Below are positions 12,531 to 25,200 of a DNA stretch of 64,000 nt, one piece after another; position 1 is the stretch's first letter, and every line of letters starts with the position of its first letter. The translations under genes were made by a program, and so were the position numbers. The notes beneath the pieces are model-generated. The model worked only from the letters and a program-made list of their open reading frames with translations, had not been told where the DNA came from and ran no database searches. This DNA is from Cytauxzoon felis (lineage: Eukaryota > Apicomplexa > Aconoidasida > Piroplasmida > Theileriidae): NCBI GenBank assembly GCA_020283715.1, contig JAIQCW010000192.1, positions 33,597 through 97,596 on the forward strand. Direction: 5' to 3'.

Positions 12531-12883
12531 TGTATTAATACTATATTTTGATTGATTATTTTTCAAGTTTAATGTTAAAGTGCCATAATTTCCTATAAAA
12601 AGACACGGTGGCGACTTATGTGCTATAAATATAAATGGAATGGAATTAATATGTAAGAATTTTACAAACCTAGAAATCTTGCACACGTTAAACGTTTAAA
12701 TGGAGATCTTAATAATAACAGTTTGGAATAAATGATAGAACTGACAAAATTATAATTTAAATATGGGATTTTGCCACTATAACGCAATAATACTATATTT
12801 AATAATAAATAAAATGTATTATACATAACACAAATCTGAAATATTATTAAGGATTTCTAGGTTAACAGTGCCCAATACTTAAT

Positions 12884-15486
12884 TTAATGGGTAGGTCCTT
12901 CTATAATTACATAATCATTATTTTCTATATCTAATATATAATCATCTGATTTTTTGACGATTTTATCCATTCCTGATGTTAATATTAAATAATTTGTATC
13001 ATTAAAGACCTAAGTATATGTAATGTGATATATAATATCCCTTACCTTTTTAATGAATAATTGATCATTAATATAAGCTTCAATTATATATTTTGAACAA
13101 CATATACAATATTCACAAGATTCTCCATATAATTTTGATATTTTATAATCTATAATTATAAATTGAATAATGATATTGAAATGTACCAGATAAAGATAAT
13201 CTAATAGATTGTGGAGTATCACCTATACATGATTTTGAATCGTGTGGTGCTGAAAATCCTTTTGGATGTTGTAATAATGAGATTATAAGTTCAACAGTCA
13301 TTGATGCACACATTGATATAATTCCTGGTTTAACAATTGTACATGTTTCATTTACAGGTCTAAATATCCATAATATTCTAATTATTATATTTGAAATTAC
13401 CTTCCAGTAATTGTATTTGTTAAAAGTTCATCACAACAAAAATAACAACTACATTTAAATTCACCATAAGAATGACGTATAATATTACAACTATCATATG
13501 ATAATCCTGATGATATAATCAATGGTACATTATTATCACCTTTATAATTTCTATAAATTATTACATAATCAATTTCAATTCTAACCTAACAGCACCAATC
13601 AAACTAGGTAACCATCGAGATTCTTTAGAATCTGTAGATAATATAATAACATCACATCTATCCATTATATATTCAATCTTATCAATACCATCTTCCAATT
13701 CCTTATCATTATATAAATGACCTATAATAATTTATATAATCATTAAATCAAATTACCCGGCATCGGTACCTTAAAACATATAGACTCTATATTCACATCA
13801 GGACGAATTAATTTAATCGTATCATTTGCAGCATCCACCTTAAACTATAAAATAATTAAAATGAAAATTATTCACATCCTCCACTTGAGGTCTTTCCACT
13901 CGCCGTTCCACCTGAGGTCGTCCTGCCGTCAGCTCTTCTATTTACCTATCTCTAAAGAGTAGAGCCACTCCCGGAGATCGTGGCGGTAGAGAAGGTAGTG
14001 AGAATGTAAACTCAAGTGGATTACCCGTAGCTGATCTCAGGGAAGCGGAGGGACAACTAAATAGAAGAGCTGACGGCAGGACGACCTCAGGTGGAACGGC
14101 GAGTGGAAAGACCTCAAGTGGAGGAGCTGACATCGGAAAAGATATATATGATTGTATTTATAAGTACCTTGTTTTTTTGTGTATGTATAAAGAGTGATTG
14201 TTTGGATGTGTTTGTAACAATGCTATGATCGACGAGTATGAAATTGCTATGATATGAAGGTGGAGTATAAATGGTACTTACCGAATTCCCCAATCTATCA
14301 TTTGTCTTATGATATAGCATCCTAAAGATCCAATACCGATAATGCATACTTTAAGCTGTGTGATTTTATCGATATTTAATTGTGGTACAATCCTCCAAGT
14401 CATGAGTTGTAAATGCAACTCTTCTGACATTCTTGAGATTGAATCAGGATCTATAAATTCGGATAATGATTGAAAACTTTCAAATTTTGGAAAGTTAAAT
14501 GACTGTGAAGATTTAAAACCGAATGATAAGCGGCAATTTCTAAATGAATTTTCATCTGGGATTTTAATTTTTTCTCTTCTGTATATCCTATTGCTAATAA
14601 GTAGAATATTCAATTCATTGGAGAATAATTTTAATTTCCAGAAGAATATAAATAATAAATTACACCAACGTCTATCTAAATTTGTATTAAATTCGATAGA
14701 ATTTGTAATTATTATAAACAGATTATCCAAATTTATAACTTCTGTATCTAAAAATAGTAGACCATTACATGTACTCAGTCTTAACAAGTCAGTTAATAAC
14801 AACTCTTTGTTCTTGATGTATACAGTAAATACACATGGAGAAGTATTGTACAAAAACTGTTGTAATAAAACTTTCTCTTGAATTTCAATGTCTGTACATG
14901 TCAATTTGTATTGAATTTCTGGATAAATTGATGGATTAGCTATGCTGTAATGACATGAATAATTCTTAATGTCAATATAGACAAAGAAAATGAATTTTTG
15001 AGTATTAAGTAATACATTAGTACTTAATAGAACATTCATATCCTCCAACGGTATATTGAACATCCTATAAGAATTTTTAAAGTCTTTGTGGCCTATAAAA
15101 TCACTAATCATCAATCTCTTATCCAAATTCCTAAAATCTTGTAAGGTGTCTGAAATATACAACAACCCTTGAACAAATTTACATTTACAATCATCATTTC
15201 CATAAATTTCTATATTCTTAGAATTTATCAAGTCATCTTCCGCTAAATTTCGGTCATTTGTAGACTCTGATGCACGTTTACAGTGTGTAAATCTACACAC
15301 TTTATCTCCAAATGAATGTCTATCAAGCCATAAAGTCCCATTCAATAAATATAACGCATTGATATCAACTCCACTAACATTCAATTTATATTCAAGCAAT
15401 TTACGACTATACAACTCCAAAAAGAAGGACTTGTCCACATTATAAATCTGCGGTATGAAGCGAATTACATCATCCGCAACTACCAT
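12884..15486 (-). CDS. ATG7: Autophagy E1-like enzyme ATG7
   Basis: ATG7 activates the ubiquitin-like ATG8, which in apicomplexans is attached to the apicoplast membrane. The first exon (14278-15486) is about 400 residues of divergent N-terminal domain ending in HLQLMTWRIVPQLNIDKI, followed by the nucleotide-binding glycine motif CIIGIGSLGCYIIRQMIDWG. Later exons give ILVDHSIVTNTSKQSLF, FKVDAANDTIKLIRPDV, IILSTDSKESRWLPSLIGA and CSCYFCCDELLTNTITGR. The catalytic-Cys segment TCTIVKPGIISMCASMTVEL is followed by ISLLQHPKGFSAPHDSKS. All fit the family in order. The gene ends DYVIIEGPTH. One intron carries a repeat cluster (13877-14120). The C-terminal part is assembled by eye across several 30-45 nt introns, so its exact edges are uncertain. 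Confidence 0.85.
13877..14120. repeat. Mosaic repeat cluster in ATG7 intron
   Basis: A, C, A, B, forward E, then reversed A, D (GCT/AGC), B, A, C, A. One of the most complete palindromic copies. Confidence 0.9.
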
Positions 15487-15669
15487 TGCGATATAACTAG
15501 ATACAACTCACAAAGTGAGTAAATGATGATAGAAATAAAGGGAAATACTACATATTTAATGAAAAATGAAATATAAATACTATACAAGATCAATATATAC
15601 ACTACAAAATGGTAGGCATAAACTCCACATTCATAGAGATTCCACAAATACTCATTGATCTAACAGAGA

Positions 15670-15930
15670 TTTTCTCCACTTGAGGTCCAATATTACATTC
15701 TACTATACGTCTCTTTCCCATTGCATGGAGCTCTTCTATTTATCTCCCCTCGGATTCCCGTAGATCATCCTCGGTATGTCAACCCCTAAGAACAGGAATT
15801 CTACCTGTAAGAATAGACCTCAAGTGGACTACCTGGAAGCGATCTACGGGAGCTGGAAGGGGAAGTAAATAAAGAAGCTGTCTGCAAGACGAAGAGAGTT
15901 GGATTGGACCTCGGGTGGATCTCTTACTAT
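15670..15930. repeat. Mosaic repeat cluster between ATG7 and the large acidic gene
   Basis: A, C (CATTGCATGG), D allele with GGAT/ATCC arms, an F unit, reversed A, D allele with AGC/GCT arms, B and A. Fills most of the 505-bp spacer. Confidence 0.88.
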
Positions 15931-15992
15931 CTTCTAGTTACGTTGTAACTTTGGTTTAGTTTAAAATATGGATAAGTTGTTAGATATTAGTG

Positions 15993-18900
15993 TCATTGGG
16001 TATGTTTTAGGTGATTGAATTTATGAATAAATTCAGCTTCGGTTATTGAAAATATTTCTTTCATGAATGAATCAAGTTTATATTCATTTGTAAAATGCGA
16101 TCCGATTGTAATATTATTATTGATTAAATGTTTAAATGAATTTATATTATCATCATTAGAGAGTTGGATGATAGAATCATAGTATTGCGATTTAGTATCT
16201 TGTTGATCATGGATATATTTTATTATATTTAAATATAATTTTTTATTCCAATGACAATATTTTAATGTGTTATAAATATCTAATTCTAAACCCAATAGAG
16301 CGCCATATTTCAGCAACTGTATTGACACTAGTACTATATTTGACATTATTGCATCACTCTTTAATCCATTTCTAACATCATTTATTGCGTTCAAGATCTT
16401 ATCCTTTAAATCTATACCTGTTTCGTATATATCCATTAGCATTCTGTACAACTGCCAATTCTTTACACGGAGTTCTTTGAATTCTCCCACCAATATTTCT
16501 ATGGTTGAAAATGAGACGAGTTTACCGGATGGGCGGAGATTGTTATCTGAGGGTGAAGGTAGTAATGATTGGACCTCAAGTGGAGTACCCGTAGCTGATC
16601 TCAGGGAAGCGGAGGGGGAGGTAATTAAAGGAGCCACCACGGCAGTGGGAACAGACATTGCAACTTCAGGTGAACTCTGTTGATCATTATCTGTATGATT
16701 GAGGTTGTTATCCACAATATTATCATCGTTATTGTTTGAATGTACTGGATGAGGTGGAGAATGAGGTGAGGAACGAGGCTCATCTAGAGAGTGATTAACA
16801 TGATTTAAATGGATATCACTCGACCCGGAGGAACGAGAATAATTTTGAGATGAATTAAAATAGTCCTTATCTGAGGAATGTGAATCATCTTTTTCAGTAG
16901 TAATAACATCAAACCCGGAAGAACGAGGTTCATCTAGAGGGTGATTAACATGATTCAAATGGATATCATCCAACTCGGAGGAATGAATATGATTGTCTTT
17001 AGAGTTATTAACATCATCCAAATTTATATCATTCAACCCGGAAGAACGTAAATCATTTTGAGATGAATTAAAAGAGTCATCCAGCGAGCGAAAATCAGCC
17101 TTTTCGGGAGTAATAACGGCACTCTTGAAACAATCATCCTCTCCCTTTAAACTATCATCCTCACTCTGTTCATCCTCTGGATATTGGACTTTTAGTCTAT
17201 CATCCCCCGGATATTCGACCTTGATATCTATATCAACTTCAGGTGATGCCTCAACCTTTATAACTTCATCATCCATCTTGAAGCATACATCTTTATTCAG
17301 TTGGTCATTCTCATCCTTAAGAATTCCATCCTCCACTGGATATTCAATCTTGACATCTAAATCATTCTCATCCTTCAAACCATCATTCGCTTCATCATCT
17401 CCATCCTCAATCCGTTTAAAAACAACACCCCCTTCTCCAACGTCGTCGGTACTTCCTCCCATGTTGTCGGAACATCCCTCCTCACCACATTCATTTGCAA
17501 CAGCACCTCTTCCTGCGTCGTCGGACAATCCATCCTCGTTACACTCGGATCTTCGTCCTTCCTCACTTCGTTCGTCGGATCTTCCTTCATCGCTACGCTC
17601 TTCAGATCCTCGTTCCTCGGAACTTCCACCGCATGGAAGTATTGTATTAAAAGTGAGTTTAAAGAGTGTAATAACATCGTTAAAATCATAATGTGTGACC
17701 CTATTAGATTTTCTGAATGTCAAAAGAGAATTCCAATCCAAATTCCGAAGTTTAATACATTCATTAGTTAAATCCCAAGTATTAAAATCATTTAATACCC
17801 TTCTACACTTCTTTTCAAATTCTAGACTGACTTCAACATCATTTTCAAGTGGTCCTAAAATATGTGTTAAATTTACATATTCTGTTAATGGTTTAGAAGA
17901 TTGTAATAATAAAAGACATTCAGTAGTACAATTTACATTAGATTCTGTATGTAGGAATGAATATACCTTCTTTAAATGCCTTTTGAAACGACGATACATA
18001 TGATATACCTGATCAACTACTCTATATATAGGTATTACTAAATCTATAGTCTGATATTCATTATATAACTCTTCTATATCTTCTGGTGTACATTTAGGTT
18101 GAGATTTTTCAACTTTTTCTTCATCCTCTTCATCTTCATCATCATTATTATTATTAAGCTTGAACTTTTTTGATAATTGAATAGTATCTGATGTAATTAT
18201 ATTATTAATAGATGAAAAGTTCGGTAAATTTATTTTATTTACCCATTCTATAGCATTTTTATACTTTATATATAATTGTTTATATAATGTATGATTTAAT
18301 AATTCAGATGGTGTATTTTTTAATAGATCACCAACTAAATTATAATTTACATGTTTATTAGAATATCTTGATGCATCATTTATCCATGATATATTTATTA
18401 TATATGATTTTAATTTATATAAATTTGGTATCTTTATTATACATCTATCATATTCTTCTATTAATGTCATGCAATCTATCATATTAGATTGTACTATAGA
18501 TTCATTTAATAAATTTACTAATGTTGATACATTTGAAAATGCATTCTGTAATTGTACAAATTCACGTACTATAAAACAATATTCATAACCCTCTTTTAAT
18601 AATAATTCTATCATATCTATCTCTATCATTTTCATATTTTCATTACATTCTTCATCATCATATAAAAATGATAACTCACTCTTTATCTTCTTTGAATATA
18701 ATTCACATCTATCTATCTCCCTCAATAAATCATCCGCTATTTCAACCTTTATCTTATTATTCGTTATATACATATACTCATCATATAATACCTTAGCTTC
18801 ATCCAATAATAAACGATTCGAATCCGTCAATATTAAACAATTATTCACACGATCTATCCAATCATCCAATTCCATCAATAATGATGATAATAACATCGAT

Positions 18901-19666
18901 GTCTCACGTAGCCTACACTCATCTATCATACCATTCTCCACCAATTCACATAACTTCATCGGATCATACATATAATAAATATCCATATTCTTTCTCTTCT
19001 TCATTCTACACGATACCATCTAATAATTTAAAATAAATTATATTATATCATATTCAAATCATACCACACAAAGTTCAATTCACTACATCCGAGGTTAGTC
19101 CTGCCGTCAGCTTTCCACCTGAGGTCCAATACAACTTTCGTTGTCTTGCAGACAGCTCTTTTAATTACCTATCTCTAAAGAGTATAGCCACTCCCGGAGA
19201 TCGTGGCGGAAGTAATGATTGGACCTCAGGTTGAGACCTCAAGTGGAGGTGGACTACCCGAAGCTGATCTACGGGAAGCGGAGGGGGAAGTAGATAGAAG
19301 AGCTGACGGCAGGACTTCAGGTGGAGCGGCTAGTGGATTTAAGAGGTGGATTGGACTCTGAGTGGAGAAGTGGATGGAGGATAAACTTACATCTTGTGAT
19401 TCGATATTGTTGATGATTGATTCATTAGAAAGATGATTGAATGGTGTTTTAAATTGATTGTATAATTCACAAGAGTAAAGATCATCATCTGTTTCTCTTT
19501 TTTCATTATTAGGGTTATATATTTGATAATATTTAGATTTCGATTTATACTTTTCATTCCTTCGGAGTATAGGGGTTACAAGTGCTTGACGAGATAAAAC
19601 ATCAACCTTTACACCGGTACTTGTGGTAATGGATGATAATTTAGGTACCACAGAATGTGAATCCAT
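15993..19666 (-). CDS. Large acidic protein with helical N- and C-terminal domains
   Basis: Two exons: 19391-19666 starts MDSHSVVPKLSS and ends IESQD at a GTAAGT donor, and 15993-19019 adds 1008 residues. The joint is in phase 0 across a 371-nt intron filled by a repeat cluster. The second exon opens with helical sequence (LLMELDDWIDRVNNCLIL, LLLDEAKVLYDEYM) reminiscent of PLU-1-type helices, but no JmjC or other catalytic domain is present. An acidic tract follows (DDEDEEDEEKVEK), then a long low-complexity acidic region at about residues 470-830 that includes a SDERSEEG-type minisatellite and one D module read in the antisense direction ([11 protein letters not shown]). The C-terminal about 180 residues are helical again (FKELRVKNWQLYRMLMDIYE). 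Function is unknown; nuclear location is a guess. Confidence 0.7.
16570..16660 (-). repeat. Exonic A-D-C fragment read in the antisense direction
   Basis: The only exonic D copy read on its opposite strand, giving [11 protein letters not shown] and PLEVQS in the large acidic protein. No E module is present here. Confidence 0.88.
17540..17625 (-). repeat. SERSEEG minisatellite in the large acidic gene
   Basis: Imperfect tandem units close to GAACGAAGTGAGGAAG (on the coding strand) encode GRSDERSEEG-type repeats. The same unit occurs at 24660-25130. Confidence 0.8.
19082..19370. repeat. Mosaic repeat cluster in the intron of the large acidic gene
   Basis: B, A, B, forward E, reversed A, D (GTAGCT-like arms with CTACGGG), B, A, C, A. 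It makes the 371-nt intron between IESQD and MVSCRM. Confidence 0.9.
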
Positions 19667-19909
19667 TATAAAAATGGAAGATTCAAGATAAAATAATCAA
19701 TTAACATACAAATATAAATTTATACCATATTTAAAATTAAATATATATACCATAAATACCAAGTAAGTGAAACTACACAACAACAAGTAGAAGGCAATTT
19801 GAAAAATATTATTTATTATAATTATATAATGTCTTGTACCAAATAGATGAATAATTAAAAGTTATAGACACAAAACTTTTGAAGAAACTACTACTATTGA
19901 ACTTTTGTC

Positions 19910-20215
19910 CACCTTAAGTTACCTCTACCAAAGGTCCAACGATCTCTGATCCCCTAGGCGTGGAGGCTATCCACCTGAGGTTGGTATTGCAGACAGCTCT
20001 TTTAATTACTTCCCCTTCCAGCTCCCGTAGATCGCTTCCAGGTTCCACTTGAGGTTACGTCCAACACATCCTTAGAACCATCTTCCATCATTCCCATGAT
20101 GGATGATCCATCACTACCCTCACCACGATCTCCGGGAGTGGCTATACTCTTTAGAGATAGGTAATTAAAAGAGCTGACGGCAGGACGAGGAGATGCAGGA
20201 TGGACTTCGGGTATA
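19910..20215. repeat. Mosaic repeat cluster downstream of the EGF-like gene
   Basis: A, C, A, B, D (AGC/GCT), A, G module, reversed E and B. Intergenic, ends about 35 bp beyond the EGF gene's stop codon. Confidence 0.88.
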
Positions 20216-20249
20216 GTGAATAGAGTGTAATGTACGAATGTGTATACTT

Positions 20250-21320
20250 TTACAATTCAGTTCTTCTTTCGGCACCTTCGGTGAGTGGTCTTGAATTGGC
20301 TTTGACGAAGACATCATTTCTATTTACGCTTCCGTCTAGTAGGAGTGATTCACCACTTGGAAATACGAGTTTAATGTGTCCGAATTTACAATCTTTGGTT
20401 GTATTTGTTACGGTATAGAGTTTTGTTAATTTGGATTTATCTTCATCAACCAATGAAAATGCGACGATATTACTTGAAGTGACTTCAAATGCAACATAGA
20501 ATGATGGATTTAATACAATTCTTTTCTTAACAAAGATTGAATCACCGCTATTAATATGATAAAAGACGCTTTTGCCATCGGTATTGAATGTAAAGGAGAT
20601 GCATTCACCAGCTTCAACTCTGGTACCATCTGTAAGACCAAACCCAGTGAAACTGATAATTTTACCTGGAACAACAGCAATATCTTCAACACATTTATTA
20701 GTTTCTAGATCTTTATAGTATCCTTTTGGACATACACAAGCATAACTATCAGGTCCTTTAGGTACACATACGGATGGTTCTGGGCATTTGACTTGTCCTT
20801 GTTTTCTACCACATGGATCGATTTCACAAATAACACCATCACCATGATATCCTTCTTTACATACACATCTCTTTAACTTATTTGTACCCTCAGATTTGCA
20901 TTTAGCAAATGCATTATTACAATCCGAATCCTTTTCACATTGTTTATAACACTTTTCATATGGATCACCAAAAAATCCCGCTCCACATGTGCATACACGA
21001 TTGTTCTCCGATACTGTATGACATGTCGCATTTAAAACACATGGCCTTAATTTTTTAATCTTCTCTGGATCCAAGCATACAGATTTTTGAATATCACAGT
21101 TTTGTAATAATGGGTTAAGTAAACCAAATGTTGTATTGGAATTCGGACAATAATAACCTATACCCTCTTCAAGTAATGTACATACACCCTTAGTTGGTGG
21201 ATTCGACCATGGACATGATACTTTTGTAGGTCCAACATGAACTGGTATAGCTTTATAATAAAATGCAGATACATTCAATAATGTAAATATAGAAATATAT
21301 AAATATAATGTAATAGTCAT
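20250..21320 (-). CDS. Secreted EGF-like Cys-rich protein
   Basis: The ATG at 21320 gives a signal peptide (TITLYLYISIFTLLNVSA). Cys-rich repeats follow: CHTVSENNRVCTCGAGFFGD, CVCKEGYHGDGVICE and CVCPKGYYKDLETNKC. These are EGF-like modules with the aromatic-Gly spacing of extracellular domains. The last about 130 residues form a beta-rich domain without Cys clusters (IISFTGFGLTDGTRVEAGEC onward), and no C-terminal membrane helix or GPI signal is evident. The protein is about 356 residues in a single exon. It is likely secreted or surface-exposed on the parasite. The specific ortholog is not recognised. A repeat cluster lies just downstream (19910-20215). Confidence 0.8.
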   Translation of the reverse strand: MTITLYLYISIFTLLNVSAFYYKAIPVHVGPTKVSCPWSNPPTKGVCTLLEEGIGYYCPNSNTTFGLLNPLLQNCDIQKSVCLDPEKIKKLRPCVLNATCHTVSENNRVCTCGAGFFGDPYEKCYKQCEKDSDCNNAFAKCKSEGTNKLKRCVCKEGYHGDGVICEIDPCGRKQGQVKCPEPSVCVPKGPDSYACVCPKGYYKDLETNKCVEDIAVVPGKIISFTGFGLTDGTRVEAGECISFTFNTDGKSVFYHINSGDSIFVKKRIVLNPSFYVAFEVTSSNIVAFSLVDEDKSKLTKLYTVTNTTKDCKFGHIKLVFPSGESLLLDGSVNRNDVFVKANSRPLTEGAERRTEL

Positions 21321-21774
21321 TCTTATCAAATTATTAATTATTATTGGACAAATTCATCTACACATACACACATGTTATTAATGTGTATAACACCCCTAAA
21401 TTATTATACCACTCATATAATGCTAGTAGTATATAAATTTCTACCAATCCACCAACATAAATTTATTTACATAAAATTTATAATCACATAGTCAACCCAC
21501 AATCACTAGTGGGTCCATAAATATTATCACCGTAATTCTGATATATTATAGATTATAAATAAATATGAAATTATCAAAGGAAATATATTTAATATCTCAA
21601 AAATTCATACACCTCTAAAATGTGTAACAGTTTAAGCCACAATTTATAAGTGTCTACTCCAGCAATTATAGTGGTGTAATATATAAGTACCAATAAATTA
21701 CATAAATCATCATATATCCATTAGTTTATATATTATAATTATCACAAATCTATACTCAAAGTCCAATCTATATC

Positions 21775-22285
21775 TTTTCCACCTGAGGTCTTTCCACTCG
21801 CCGTTCCACCTGAGGTTACAATCCTACTCTCTTTTCCACTAGCCGTGGAGGCCTTCTCTATTTATTTCCCCTTCCAGCTCCCATAGATCGCTTCCAGGTT
21901 CCACTTCCACTTGAGGTTACATCTATTATAGTTGAGATCTTGTTCCTCCGGGTTGAATTTTCCTGTTCTTCCGGGTTTACATCGTTAGTTCCACTAGGCA
22001 TGGAGCCTCTTCTATTTACTTCCCCCTCCGCTTCCCTGAGATCAGCTTCGGGTAGTCCACTTGAGGTTACATCCGACACATCCTTAGCACCATCTTCCAT
22101 CATTCCCATGATGGATGATCCATCTCTACCTTCATCACTACCTTCACGCCACGATCTCTGGGAGTGGCTCTACTCTTTAGAGATAGGTAATTGGAAGAGC
22201 TCTCTGCAAGAGAAGGAGAGGTGGATTGGATCTCAGGTGGTGGACGAAGAGATGTGATTGTAACCTCGGGTGGAATATCGAGTGT
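21775..22285. repeat. Long mosaic repeat cluster between the ABCF and EGF-like genes
   Basis: A, C, A, C, D (AGC/GCT, with CCCATAGATC loop), A, two F units, C, D (GCT/AGC), A, G, reversed E, B and A. About 510 bp, two copies joined. Confidence 0.88.
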
Positions 22286-22297
22286 AGAAGGTGTGGA

Positions 22298-25200
22298 TTA
22301 GTTCCATCTTTTGATATTTTTGATTCTGGTTTTATTTTTTCGATTGGATCCTCCGAATGATTTTTTACGTTTGATTTCTCTATTTAATTCTATTGGTGAT
22401 TTAGTATTGCTATTGCTATTGTATTGAAAATTTCGATTATAATTAGGATTATTATAAGTATTGATTAAGAATTGATATAGATCATTATTATTATAATTGG
22501 GTAATTGTTTTTTAAAATTAATAAATGAATTTAAAAATTTATTATTAAAAGTAAAAATATTATTATTATTATAAATATAAATAAATGTATTAATATTATT
22601 TAATTCATTAATAAAATCAAAATCATGTGTAACTAATATATAACCACCTTTATAAATATCATTTAATAAATTTTTTAATACATTTTTCATATATAAATCT
22701 AAATGATTTGTAGGTTCATCTAATAATATATAATGTGATTTTTTTAAAAATAATAATGATAATAATAATCTTGATCTTTCACCATATGATAATTCTGATA
22801 CTAATATATTCATAAAATCTGTTAAATGAAAACATGCCATATAATTATTTATCATTTTATCATCCATATCATTATTATCATCCATTATAATATCATATAT
22901 CAAATTATATATAGTACCATTATAATTCAATAAATCATTACAATTCTGTGAATAATAATTCACTTTCAATCCCTTAGATGATTTCACACCACCACCCAAT
23001 ATATAAGGATATTCCAATGATACATTATCATCATCACCTGAGGTTATATTCCTGCCGTCAGCTTCTCTATTTATTTTCCCCTTCGCTTCCCTGAGATCAG
23101 CTACGGGTATTCCACTTGAGGTTACATCCTCACTACCTTCACGTTCTTCCGGGTTGACATATTTTGTTCCTCCGGGTAGATTTCCTGTTCTTAGGGGTTG
23201 AACATCTACGTTCTTCCGGGTTGACATCCTTTGTTCCTCCGGGTTAATTACACCTGAAGTCCAATCATCACCTCCTCTTTCCACTGCCGTGGTGCCTTCT
23301 CCACTTGAGGTTACATTCCTGCCGTCAGCTTCTTTATTTATCTCCCCTTCCAGCTCCCGTAGATCGCCTCCAGGTTCCACTCGAGGTCTTGTAGTAACTA
23401 CACTTTCCATTCCACTAGGCGTGGTGCCTTCTCTATTTACCTCACCTCGACTCCCATAGATCGTCTCGGATATTTCGCCACGATCTCCGGGAGTGGCATT
23501 ACTCTTTAGAGATAGGTAATTGAAAGAGCTGACGGCAGGATGGACCTCAGGTGGAGAGGCTCCACGCCTAGTGGAAGAAGAGTCGTATTGGATATCGAGT
23601 GGAGAGGATTGTGCATCGTGTATATATTTATTTATGGTAGATTGGTATAATAATTTGAGTAGAGTGCTTTTACCGATACCGTTATTACCTAATAGTATGA
23701 TTCTTTCATTGAAGTAGATATTGAGATTGAGATTATTGAAGATATTATAGACGATGAGATTATTGATATTGAAGATTATACCTTGTGGATGATATAATGT
23801 AGATGATTTAAGATTAATATTATTAGCTAATCGATTCATATTATTAATATTATTAAATAATAGATTATCATATTCATGTGTATATTTATTAATAGGATTA
23901 CCTAATAATTTATTTAATTGTAGATTATAATTATTTAATAGATTATTTTTTTGTTCAATAATAATTTTTTTTAGATTTAAGTGTACATTTATTATATTTT
24001 AATAAATTATTTAAATCATTATTTAATATATTAATATTTTTTTTAATTTATTAATTTTTGTATTATTAATTAATTTTTGTATAGAAATATTTTTTAAAAA
24101 ATTATTAAAATTACCATTAAATAATTGTATATTACCATTACCTATTAATTGTAATATATTATTACATAAATTATTTAATATATTTATATCATGACTAATT
24201 AATAATATAGTTAAATTATTTGATGACATTAAATATTTTAATATATTTATAAAAAAATTTTTTGTATCTATATCTAAATTATTTGTTGGTTCATCTAATA
24301 ATAATAAATTTGGTGAATGTAATAATAATAATAATAAATATATACGCATTTTATAACCATCACTTAATGTATTAATTTTTTTATTTAATTTATCTTCTAT
24401 TGAAAATAATATTATTAATCTTTTTATTAATAATTTTATATCATTATATTTTTTATTTATTATTTTATTTTCATTATTATATAATTTTAATATATCTTTA
24501 TATATCTTTTTATCATATTTATTTAATATATATATATTATCTTCTATATATCTCATTACATTATTACACATTATATAATATTCAAATGTATTATTTATCA
24601 ATTCATTCACCGTATAATCACCAGGCATATCATTCATATAATCCTGCCTCATGTATCCTATTCCGATGGGTGAAGGAGGACCTGAAGAGCGTAGCGATGA
24701 AGGAAGTATGTCCGACGTAGGAGGACGATCTCCCGAACGTAGTGAGGAAGATAGTTCCGACGAAGGAGGAACGTCCGACGAACGAAGTGAGGGAAGTTCC
24801 GAACGAAGTGAGGAAAAAGGAAATTTTTCCGAACGAAGTGAGGGAAGAAAATTCTTCGATGAACGAGGAAAATTCTCCGAAGGAGGGAGTTCCAACGAGC
24901 GTAGCGAGGAAGGAAGTTCAGAGTGAAATGAGGAGGGAAGATGAGAGAAGGATTGAAGATCTTTCGAGGTTGATGAAAGTCTAGAGGATGTATCGATATT
25001 GTGGCCACTTCCTGAAGATACCGAGTATCGTCCATCTCCTAAAGATAATTCACTTCCTCCTTCCTCACTTCGTTCACTCCTTCCTCCTACGTCGGACAAA
25101 CTTCGTTCGTACAAACTTCGCTCTTCGATAAAATCATGGATATTTGGGCCGATATAATCATACATTGACATATATTTATATAATTTCCTATATAAACTAG

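Noticed and set aside
17125..17691. Plus-strand Ser/Pro-rich open frame opposite the large acidic protein
   Set aside because: It is the mirror of the low-complexity acidic region; the minus strand has the conserved helical flanks.
15993..19019. KDM5/PLU-1 demethylase
   Set aside because: Only vague helical similarity; no JmjC, ARID or PHD domain is visible, so no name was given.
24651..25035. Several open frames in both strands over the ABCF minisatellite
   Set aside because: All come from the tandem repeat, which is open in most frames; only the minus frame connects to the ABC motifs.
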